From positions 1 through 6,744 of the forward strand of contig CAAEDZ010000161.1 in NCBI GenBank assembly GCA_900754775.1: a DNA stretch of 6,744 bases, read 5' to 3'. The notes under the pieces were generated by a model that saw only the letters and a list, made by a program, of their open reading frames with translations, ran no database searches and was not told where the DNA came from. This document shows, piece after piece, positions 1 through 5,153 of this stretch; position 1 is the first letter of the stretch, and each line of letters begins with the position of its first letter. Origin of the DNA: Clostridia bacterium (GTDB lineage: Bacteria; Bacillota_A; Clostridia; Christensenellales; Aristaeellaceae). A program made the position numbers and the translations under genes.

Positions 1-1
1 C

Positions 2-1570
2 GTCTCCGGCCTTCCCGCCATCGCCGAGGGCGAAACGGCGGACGCGCCCATCCCCACAGAAGAAGCGCTTGCCGCCGTCTCGCCCGAGCCGACGGAGTCC
101 TATGAGACGCCCCTCCCCGCGATGGCGCAGCCGTCCGCGGACGCGATGGAACTGCCCGCCGCCGAAGCCGAACAGCTGGCGCTGAGCCTTGGCCGCTACA
201 TCGCCTCCGACCCCGATGCCGAGGCGGAAGCGCTCCTCGCCGCCGACCCGCTGGAAATGGGCATCTGCTTTTCCACCGACACCGGCACGTGGTTCCACGT
301 CGAGTCCAACTGCATGAACATGACCGGCGCAAAGCAGCGCACCCTGCGCGAGGCGCTGGCCATGGGGCAAGACTTCTGCCCGGCGTGCATCTCCTTTGCC
401 AAAGACGACGGCGACCCCGCGTGGAGCCGGGAAGCGGACGAATACTACCACGCCAGCGCCCTCTGCGCCGGCATCGAGGACGAGGCTGAGGAAGCGGAGA
501 CCGCCCTGACGCTCGTCTCCCGCGCCCGCCTGCAGGGCAAGCTGCCCTGTCCGAACTGCGTCACGCGGGAACAGACCGCGCCCGCCGTCCTCACGGGCCT
601 TCTCTACTGCACCGCCGGCGGCGAGTGGGTACACGCGGCGCCCAACTGCAACGGCATGCGCGATCCCATGGGCTGTTTGCTTTCGCATGCGCTGGAAATG
701 GGCAAGTCCATCTGCCCGGACTGCATCGGCGCGGACTGCATCTACGTAAACGGCGTCGTCTGGGAGCCGGAAGCCGGGCAACTGCTCATCTCCGCGGACA
801 TCTGCGCGTCCGCCAGCCGTCTTGATCCCATTTCCGGCGCGTATATCGACGTTTCCGCCATGGACGCCGTCTCCACCGGCCTCAACAGCTGGGATGAAGC
901 TGTGCTTGCCTCCGTCGCCTCCGTCGCCGGGGAAACGCCGCTGCGCGTGGATACGCGCGAACTGGACATCGCCTGCGACGCCGGAGACAGCGTCGCCGCC
1001 ACCGAATGGACCGACGCGGGCGGCCGCCATTTGCGCCTGCTCCTGAGCGGCGTGACGGAGGAAGAGGCCGCCTCGCTGGAACTCTCCGTCACCGTCAGCG
1101 AGCGCTTTTACTGCCTCTGGGACGGACAGCTGTTCGTCCATTCCGCGCCCAGCGTGGAGACGCGCCTTTCCCCGCTCGGCGCCTCGCTCAACTACGTCTA
1201 CGATGACGCGGGCAACTGCGTCCGCTTCGCCCCCGGCAACATGCTGGAAGCCTACGACTGGAGACAGGACGCCGCCGTGGAACTGTCCTGGGCCATCGAG
1301 GGCATGGACGCCGACGCCCACATCGCCCTGTACCGCCTCGACGCCATTTCCGAGAGCGCGGACGGCATGGTCATCCTCGAAGTGCGCACCCCGGCGAACG
1401 CGACCATTTCCCCGGATCTTGGCGGCGCGCGCCGCGTCCGCGTGGGCACGCGCGCCGAGGGCGAGGAACTTGTCCACACCGCCATCCTTTCAGACGAGCA
1501 GGCCGAGGCCGTGTTTGAAGACCCGTCGCTGCTGGGCTTTGCAGAAACGCCCGTGGTCAGCGCCTATTGA
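2..1570 (+). CDS. Probable secreted/surface protein with three His/Cys (Zn-ribbon-like) modules, 5'-partial
   Basis: The frame is open from the left edge (first full codon at base 2) to TGA at 1568-1570, giving 522 visible codons. The ATG at 122 has no purine-rich ribosome site and the frame continues upstream through a Pro/Glu/Ala-rich stretch, so the true start lies outside the window. Counting from the Met at 122, three modules share H-x4-C ... C-P-x-C: H59/C64/C86/C89, H110/C115/C143/C146 and H171/C176/C198/C201. Modules 1 and 3 also share an aromatic or Trp before the His, an N-C-x-x-M step, and L..A(L).MG before the CPxC. Such modules resemble the small Cys/His units found in clostridial extracellular proteins and behind some thermonuclease domains, and look able to bind zinc; that function is inferred. 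The remaining ~280 residues are acidic, have no membrane segment or sorting signal, and I do not recognise them; they may hold beta-rich domains. A secreted location is a guess, since the N-terminus is missing. Confidence 0.85.
   Translation, partial: VSGLPAIAEGETADAPIPTEEALAAVSPEPTESYETPLPAMAQPSADAMELPAAEAEQLALSLGRYIASDPDAEAEALLAADPLEMGICFSTDTGTWFHVESNCMNMTGAKQRTLREALAMGQDFCPACISFAKDDGDPAWSREADEYYHASALCAGIEDEAEEAETALTLVSRARLQGKLPCPNCVTREQTAPAVLTGLLYCTAGGEWVHAAPNCNGMRDPMGCLLSHALEMGKSICPDCIGADCIYVNGVVWEPEAGQLLISADICASASRLDPISGAYIDVSAMDAVSTGLNSWDEAVLASVASVAGETPLRVDTRELDIACDAGDSVAATEWTDAGGRHLRLLLSGVTEEEAASLELSVTVSERFYCLWDGQLFVHSAPSVETRLSPLGASLNYVYDDAGNCVRFAPGNMLEAYDWRQDAAVELSWAIEGMDADAHIALYRLDAISESADGMVILEVRTPANATISPDLGGARRVRVGTRAEGEELVHTAILSDEQAEAVFEDPSLLGFAETPVVSAY
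263..724 (+). repeat. Three tandem protein-level Cys/His modules
   Basis: Module 1 is about 263-391, module 2 about 440-559 and module 3 about 599-724. All keep H-x4-C and C-P-x-C. The gap between the first and second Cys is 21 residues in modules 1 and 3 but 27 in module 2, which also replaces the N-C-x-x-M step with C-A-G-I and has an acidic insert. The DNA of the modules is not closely repeated, so the duplication is old or held by protein-level selection. Confidence 0.75.
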
Positions 1571-1583
1571 CGCCGCATCGCGC

Positions 1584-1621
1584 AAAAAAGCCGCCCCCGA
1601 CATGGAGGCGGCTCCCTTTTT
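1584..1621. terminator. Bidirectional intrinsic terminator between convergent genes
   Basis: A 7-bp stem pairs AGCCGCC (1589-1595) with GGCGGCT (1607-1613); two more C-G pairs can form above a mismatch. On the + strand it is followed by CCC and a T5 run (1617-1621). On the - strand it is followed by a T6 run (A6 at 1584-1589). It can therefore end both the Cys/His protein gene and the MFS gene, whose stop codon (TAA, 1620-1622 reverse) lies in the T-run. Confidence 0.8.
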
Positions 1622-2795
1622 ACGCCTTCGTCCGCGTTTTGCGCACCAGCCGCTCGTGCATCAGCACCATCACCGCCAGCGCGACGAGCAGGAAGGCGGG
1701 GAAGAGGCCGATGCTGATATGACCGGCGATCAGCCCGAACACGGGCGGCATCAGCAGCGTGCCCACATAGGCGCTGGCCATCTGCACGCCGATGAGCGCC
1801 TGCGACTTTTCCGCGCCGAAGCGCTCCGGCGTGGAATGGATGATGCAGGGATAGATGGGCGCGCAGCCCAGCCCGATCACCACCAGTCCGGCAAGTGCCG
1901 CGCCCGTTCCCAGCGGCAACAGCAACAACAGCGCGCCCAGCGCCACCAGCGCCTGCCCCGCGCGGATCATCTGCGCGTCGGAAAAGCGCATGGTCAGAAA
2001 GCCGTTCAAAGCCCGCCCCACGGTGATGCCGATGAAGAAGAGGCTGGCGTACCCGGCAGCCGCCTCCGCGCTCACGCCGCGAGCGAGGGCCAGATAGCTG
2101 CTCGCCCACAGCATGGTCGTCGCCTCCACGGCGCAGTAGCAGAAGAAGGCTGCCATCACGTCCTTCGCCCCGGGGATGCGCACGATCTCCTTCAGCGACA
2201 GCGCCCGCCCCACGTCCGCCGCCGCGTCCTCCGCCCGCGTTTGCGCGGCGCGTTTTTTCCATAAAGGCAGGCTGAGGAACACCGCCAGCGTGATGGCGAA
2301 CTGCAAAATGGCGATGTAGCGGTAGCCCGCGTTCCAGCCCTGCCCGCCGGTGAGCGCGTATTCCATCACATACGGCCCCACGGTGGTGCCCACGCCCCAC
2401 ATGCAGTGCAGCCAGCTCATGTGGCGGCTGGCGTAGTGAAGGGCCACGTAGTTGTTCAGTGCCGCGTCCACGCTGCCCGCGCCCAGCCCGTAGGGGATGG
2501 CCAAAATACACAGGGCGAGGAAGGATCTGCTCAGCGAAAAGCCCAGCAGCGCCAGCGCCGTCAGAAGCACGCTCAGCGCCGTCACCAGCCCCGCGCCCAA
2601 TCTGCGCGTCAGCCGGTCGCTCTGCAAGCTGGACACCACCGTGCCCAAAGCGATGATGGTGGAAATGACGCCCGCGCTGGATACGGGCACGCCCAACTGT
2701 GCCTGCATGCTCGGCCACGCCGCCCCCAGCAGCGAGTCCGGCAGACCCGGACTGATGAACGCCAGATAGATGACGGCCAACAACAGCTGTACCAC
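1620..2795 (-). CDS. MFS transporter (FucP-like), substrate unknown
   Basis: This encodes a 391-residue major facilitator superfamily permease with about 12 hydrophobic helices. Helix 1 carries the LPDSLLG motif (about residues 18-24). The loop between helices 2 and 3 has S-D-R-L-T-R-R-L-G (59-67), the usual MFS A-motif position. A charged central loop (about 180-210) separates the two halves. From memory, similar clostridial proteins are annotated as sugar-type or general MFS transporters. I chose the GTG at 2795 as start because GGGAGGGG sits 5 nt upstream and helix 1 begins at once. A longer frame from TTG at 2855 adds 20 residues, but that TTG is part of the -35 box and the Met at 2828 overlaps the -10 box, so both precede the transcript start. 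The gene is divergent from an AraC-type regulator, its likely controller, and ends at a shared terminator. Substrate and direction of transport cannot be read from sequence; sugar uptake is a guess. Confidence 0.92.
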   Translation of the reverse strand: MVQLLLAVIYLAFISPGLPDSLLGAAWPSMQAQLGVPVSSAGVISTIIALGTVVSSLQSDRLTRRLGAGLVTALSVLLTALALLGFSLSRSFLALCILAIPYGLGAGSVDAALNNYVALHYASRHMSWLHCMWGVGTTVGPYVMEYALTGGQGWNAGYRYIAILQFAITLAVFLSLPLWKKRAAQTRAEDAAADVGRALSLKEIVRIPGAKDVMAAFFCYCAVEATTMLWASSYLALARGVSAEAAAGYASLFFIGITVGRALNGFLTMRFSDAQMIRAGQALVALGALLLLLPLGTGAALAGLVVIGLGCAPIYPCIIHSTPERFGAEKSQALIGVQMASAYVGTLLMPPVFGLIAGHISIGLFPAFLLVALAVMVLMHERLVRKTRTKA

Positions 2796-2800
2796 GAAAG

Positions 2801-2808
2801 CCCCTCCC
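2801..2808 (-). promoter_or_regulatory. Ribosome binding site that sets the MFS start at GTG 2795
   Basis: On the - strand GGGAGGGG lies 5 nt before GTG (2793-2795); the GGAGG core is 7 nt away. No comparable site precedes the ATG at 2828 or the TTG at 2855. Confidence 0.8.
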
Positions 2809-2826
2809 GAATTTTGTTGCGATACC

Positions 2827-2855
2827 ATAATAACGCCAAAAAACGCTTGATTCAA
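2827..2855 (-). promoter_or_regulatory. Promoter of the MFS transporter gene
   Basis: On the - strand, TTGAAT (2850-2855) and TATTAT (2827-2832) are separated by 17 bp. They match the sigma-A consensus at 4/6 and 5/6 positions. Transcription should begin near 2820, giving a leader of about 25 nt that holds the ribosome site. Confidence 0.75.
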
Positions 2856-2866
2856 GCCGAATTTCG
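2846..2866. promoter_or_regulatory. Candidate operator: two adjacent palindromes over the shared -35 region
   Basis: CTTGATTCAAG (2846-2856) is a perfect palindrome around T2851 and contains both -35 boxes. One base further, CGAATTTCG (2858-2866) is a second perfect palindrome around T2862. The centres are 11 bp apart, about one helical turn. The first may simply result from two TTGA boxes facing each other. A role as regulator site is inferred; AraC-family proteins more often bind direct repeats. Confidence 0.4.
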
Positions 2867-2875
2867 CCGTATACT
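2847..2875 (+). promoter_or_regulatory. Promoter of the AraC-family regulator gene
   Basis: TTGATT (2847-2852) and TATACT (2870-2875) are separated by 17 bp. They match the sigma-A consensus at 4/6 and 5/6 positions. Transcription should begin near 2882, about 24 nt before the ATG. The -35 box shares bases 2850-2852 with the -35 box of the divergent MFS promoter. Confidence 0.75.
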
Positions 2876-2905
2876 GTAAAAAAAGCGACGAAGTGGGGGA
2901 GAGCC

Positions 2906-3784
2906 ATGGAGATCAGAGCCTGCGTGTTCGATGTCGACCACACCCGCAGGGAATTGCAGGCCCACGGCACGCCGGAATTTCCCTGCGCCGGCTATGAGAC
3001 GCTCTACACCGCCGGGCCGGAGGGCGACATCTGCTGGCACTGGCACGAGGACATGGAGCTTTGGCAGGTGCTTGAAGGGGAGATGGAGCTGCGCGTGCCC
3101 GGCCGCGCCCTGTTGCTGCGCGCGGGGGACTGCGCCGCCGTTGACCAGAATATGCTCCACGCCGGCGAGACGCGGCGCTCCTGCCGCCTGCGGGCGCTGG
3201 TATTTTCGCCCGCATTGGTGACGGGTGGGCCGGATACGGTGTTTGCCCGCCGCTACCTGCGCCCGCTCAGCGCCTGCGCCGCCTTTGACGCCTGCGCCCT
3301 CGATGCGGAGGAGAGGCGGGCGTTCGAGGAAGCCTTCGCGGCCCTGTCCGCGGGCGGGGAGGGCTTTGAGTTCGCCGTCCGTGAGGCGCTTTCGCGGCTC
3401 TGCCTGTCCCTCTTTCGCCGCTTTGCGCCGTCGGAGAGGATGAGCGCCCCGCCAGACGCGGACGGCGAGCGCCTGCGCGCCATGCTGGCCTTTCTGCACG
3501 AAAACTACGCGCGCCCCATACAGCTCTGCGAGGTCGCCCGCGCCGCCAGCATCAGCCCCCGCGAATGCCTGCGCTGCTTTCAGCGCGCCATCCAGACCCC
3601 GCCGATGCAATACCTGCTCAAATACCGCGTGCAGCGCGGCGCGGAACTTTTGCGCGACCGCCCCGCCGCCACGATCGCGCAGGTAGCCGCCGCCTGCGGC
3701 TTCGACAGCCCCAGCAATTTTTCCAAAAACTTCCGCCGCTTCTACGGCCTCTCCCCAAGGGAGCATCGACGGCAGGCGCGGTGA
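2906..3784 (+). CDS. AraC-family transcriptional regulator with N-terminal cupin domain
   Basis: This is a 292-residue DNA-binding regulator of usual family length. The N-terminal cupin sensor (about 25-105) contains H45-x-H47-x3-E51-x6-G58 and later G74 ... H85, a full set of cupin metal-ligand positions. The C-terminal AraC domain (about 190-288) has two helix-turn-helix units: the first around residues 206-227, the second around 256-283, ending in the typical G-F-D-S-P-S-N-F-S-K-N-F ... Y-G-L-S-P-R-E block. The ATG at 2906 follows GGGGGAG (2895-2901) at 4 nt. The gene is divergent from the MFS transporter with overlapping -35 boxes, so it probably controls that gene and perhaps itself in response to a small ligand, possibly a sugar. 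The ligand is unknown. No T-rich terminator follows on this strand; the hairpin at 3796-3814 lies just after the stop but is followed only by a pyrimidine-rich stretch. Confidence 0.93.
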   Translation: MEIRACVFDVDHTRRELQAHGTPEFPCAGYETLYTAGPEGDICWHWHEDMELWQVLEGEMELRVPGRALLLRAGDCAAVDQNMLHAGETRRSCRLRALVFSPALVTGGPDTVFARRYLRPLSACAAFDACALDAEERRAFEEAFAALSAGGEGFEFAVREALSRLCLSLFRRFAPSERMSAPPDADGERLRAMLAFLHENYARPIQLCEVARAASISPRECLRCFQRAIQTPPMQYLLKYRVQRGAELLRDRPAATIAQVAAACGFDSPSNFSKNFRRFYGLSPREHRRQAR

Positions 3785-3789
3785 GGCGC

Positions 3790-3814
3790 AAAAAAGCGGC
3801 GGGCGCGCCGCCGC
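3790..3814 (-). terminator. Intrinsic terminator of the small membrane protein gene
   Basis: Read on the - strand, a perfect 7-bp G/C stem with a 5-nt loop (3814 down to 3796) is followed by T6 (3795-3790). It lies 19 nt beyond the TGA of the gene at 3833-4234. The T-run is only 5 nt past the stop codon of the convergent regulator gene. Confidence 0.8.
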
Positions 3815-3832
3815 CTGTCTCTCCCGGGAGCT

Positions 3833-4234
3833 TCAAGGCCGCGGGTCTTCCTGCGGCTCGTCTGATTTGTCGAAACTGCGCTGCTGCGCGCGTTCGACCA
3901 ACACACGGGCGTACTCCCCCGGCGCGTCCAGCCGGGCGGGAGGCTGCGCCTCCGCCGCCTTGCCGCAGAAGGCATACAGCGCCAGGATCAGCGCAATACC
4001 CGAGGCGGCAAAGCACACGGCTTTGGAAATGGTCGCCCCTGCGATCTCTCCGCCGCGCAGGCCGGCTTCGATGATAAAGTTGTAGGCGTCGCCGCCAACG
4101 TATTCCTCCATGCCGCCCTCATCCAGATCCTTCCAGGAGGGGATGTACTTGTCCGGCACGGCGATGCAGAAACCCGCCACCAACAGCGCGATGGCTACCA
4201 ATAGACCGACGATCCCAACGAATTTCCTTTCCAT
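3833..4234 (-). CDS. Small two-helix membrane protein, function unknown
   Basis: This is a 133-residue protein with two clear membrane helices, about 5-26 and 71-90. Between them lies a polar segment with W34, an acidic stretch and the motif E-E-Y-V-G-G-D-A-Y-N (43-52). The C-terminal tail (about 91-133) is charged and ends in an acidic, Pro-containing stretch. From memory, the YVGGDAYN segment between two helices recurs in small uncharacterised clostridial membrane proteins; I know of no assigned function. The ATG at 4234 is preceded by GGGAGG (4249-4244) at 9 nt and by a good promoter, and the gene has its own terminator, so it is probably transcribed alone. The neighbouring ABC operon starts divergently about 210 bp away, but nothing in the sequence ties this protein to that exporter. 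Confidence 0.85.
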   Translation of the reverse strand: MERKFVGIVGLLVAIALLVAGFCIAVPDKYIPSWKDLDEGGMEEYVGGDAYNFIIEAGLRGGEIAGATISKAVCFAASGIALILALYAFCGKAAEAQPPARLDAPGEYARVLVERAQQRSFDKSDEPQEDPRP

Positions 4235-4276
4235 ATGTTCCTTCCTCCCTTTGTGTCAGGCGTTTTTGCCATTTTG

Positions 4277-4305
4277 ATTATACAACGGATGGCGGCGGCG
4301 CGCAA
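4277..4305 (-). promoter_or_regulatory. Promoter of the small membrane protein gene
   Basis: On the - strand TTGCGC (4300-4305) and a perfect TATAAT (4277-4282) are separated by 17 bp. Transcription should begin near 4270, about 35 nt before the ATG. The -35 box overlaps the left arm of the inverted repeat at 4294-4322. Confidence 0.7.
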
Positions 4306-4322
4306 GTTCGCGGCGCGCCGCC
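4294..4322. repeat. Perfect inverted repeat with 10-bp arms over a -35 box
   Basis: GGCGGCGCGC (4294-4303) and GCGCGCCGCC (4313-4322) are perfect reverse complements around a 9-nt loop. No T-run follows on either strand, so it is not a typical terminator. It overlaps the -35 box of the - strand promoter and could be an operator. In DNA this G/C-rich it could also be chance. Confidence 0.45.
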
Positions 4323-4387
4323 CGTGCGCCTACGGTCATCCTCGGCGACATCCCGGCGCTTCTCATCAGGTTTTTACGCCGTTTTTA

Positions 4388-4417
4388 TTGATTTTTTTCG
4401 GGGGGGGGTATTATAAT
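4388..4417 (+). promoter_or_regulatory. Promoter of the ABC exporter operon, with homopolymer spacer
   Basis: TTGATT (4388-4393) and a perfect TATAAT (4412-4417) are separated by 18 bp, one more than optimal. The -10 sits within the palindrome TATTATAATA (4409-4418). Transcription should begin near 4424, giving a leader of about 20 nt with the ribosome site TAAGGAGG (4427-4434). T5 runs upstream at 4371-4375 and 4382-4386 may act as an UP-like element. Confidence 0.75.
4392..4408 (+). repeat. T7-C-G9 homopolymer block inside the ABC operon promoter
   Basis: T7 (4392-4398), one C, then G9 (4400-4408) fill nearly all of the space between the -35 and -10 boxes. A G9 run is prone to slipped-strand length change, and losing one G would bring the spacer to 17 bp. 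Homopolymer sequencing error is an alternative source of length uncertainty. Confidence 0.7.
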
Positions 4418-4442
4418 ACTCACTCATAAGGAGGGAAGCTCC

Positions 4443-5153
4443 ATGCTCGAGATACGCAATTTTTCCAAGACCTACCGGGGCGGCAAGCGCGCGGTGGACG
4501 ATCTTTCCCTGCGCGTGGAGCCGGGCTCCATCGTCGGCTTCATCGGCCCCAACGGCGCGGGCAAGACCACGACCATCCGCGCCGTCGTCGGCGTGCTGGA
4601 TTTTGACGAGGGCGATATATTGATCGGCGGCCATTCCGTGCGCCGCGAGCCCATCGAGTGCAAAAAGCTGCTGGCCTATGTGCCGGACGACCCGAACCTC
4701 TATGAATACCTCACCGGCATGCAGTACCTGAACTTCATGGCCGACGTCTTTGGCGTCAGCGCCGAAGACCGCGAGGCGCGCGTGCGCGAATACGGGGAAC
4801 TGTTCGGCCTCACCATCAATCTGGGCGACGCCATCGGCTCCTTCTCCCACGGCATGAAGCAGAAACTGGCGCTGATGGGCGCGCTCATCCACGATCCCAA
4901 ACTGCTCATCCTCGACGAGCCCTTCGTCGGCCTCGACCCCGTGGCGGCGCACGCCTTCAAGCAGCAGATGCGCGCCCTCTGCGACCGCGGCGGCGCAGTG
5001 TTTTTCTCCACGCACGTGCTGGACGTGGCGGAAAAACTCTTCGACAAGGTCGCGATCATCAAAAACGGCCGCCTCGCGGCCTTCGGCGACACCGACGCGG
5101 TGCGCGGCGATGGCTCGCTGGAGGAACTGTTTCTGGAGCTGGTGGAAAAATGA
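4443..5153 (+). CDS. ABC exporter ATP-binding protein (ABC-2 type)
   Basis: This 236-residue nucleotide-binding subunit powers an exporter in the cytoplasmic membrane. All core motifs are present: Walker A G-P-N-G-A-G-K-T-T (35-43), ABC signature F-S-H-G-M-K-Q (134-140), Walker B L-L-I-L-D-E-P (154-160, catalytic E159), D-loop G-L-D-P (163-166) and switch H191. The Q-loop position has Y-V-P-D-D (79-83), so Asp replaces the usual Gln; Glu or Asp there is common in ABC-2 export ATPases of the BcrA/CcmA type. The ATG at 4443 follows TAAGGAGG at 8 nt. The TGA overlaps the permease ATG in ATGA (5150-5153), so the two are translationally coupled and surely work together. The cargo is unknown; export of a lipid, peptide or antimicrobial is typical of the wider group but not shown here. 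Confidence 0.95.
   Translation: MLEIRNFSKTYRGGKRAVDDLSLRVEPGSIVGFIGPNGAGKTTTIRAVVGVLDFDEGDILIGGHSVRREPIECKKLLAYVPDDPNLYEYLTGMQYLNFMADVFGVSAEDREARVREYGELFGLTINLGDAIGSFSHGMKQKLALMGALIHDPKLLILDEPFVGLDPVAAHAFKQQMRALCDRGGAVFFSTHVLDVAEKLFDKVAIIKNGRLAAFGDTDAVRGDGSLEELFLELVEK

Noticed and set aside
122..124. ATG as the true start of the Cys/His protein
   Set aside because: The frame is open to the left edge and no ribosome site precedes this ATG.
1203..2264. A 353-codon + strand open frame spanning the end of the Cys/His gene and the antisense of the MFS gene
   Set aside because: It crosses the bidirectional terminator and its product is rich in Arg, Pro and His with no domain pattern; it is a codon-bias shadow.
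1564..2970. A 468-codon open frame on the - strand, overlapping the MFS gene in another frame
   Set aside because: Gly/Arg/Ala-rich translation without a recognisable fold, running across the divergent promoters. The MFS frame has clear membrane helices and a good ribosome site, so this is a high-GC shadow.
2852..3766. A 304-codon - strand open frame antisense to the AraC gene
   Set aside because: The AraC frame has complete cupin and double helix-turn-helix motifs; the antisense product is low-complexity Ala/Gly/Arg.
3821..3830. Perfect 10-bp palindrome CTCCCGGGAG between the small gene's stop and its terminator
   Set aside because: Short, wholly explained by chance in G/C-rich DNA, and placed in a 3' untranslated region with no promoter nearby.
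4354..4386. CGGCG/CGCCG hairpin followed by T5 as a terminator
   Set aside because: Only 5 bp of stem with an 18-nt loop, no + strand gene directly upstream, and it lies before the ABC promoter; the T5 run is better explained as an A/T-rich promoter element.
4374..5015. A 213-codon - strand open frame antisense to the ABC ATPase
   Set aside because: The ATPase on the + strand has all its motifs; the reverse frame has no recognisable domain.
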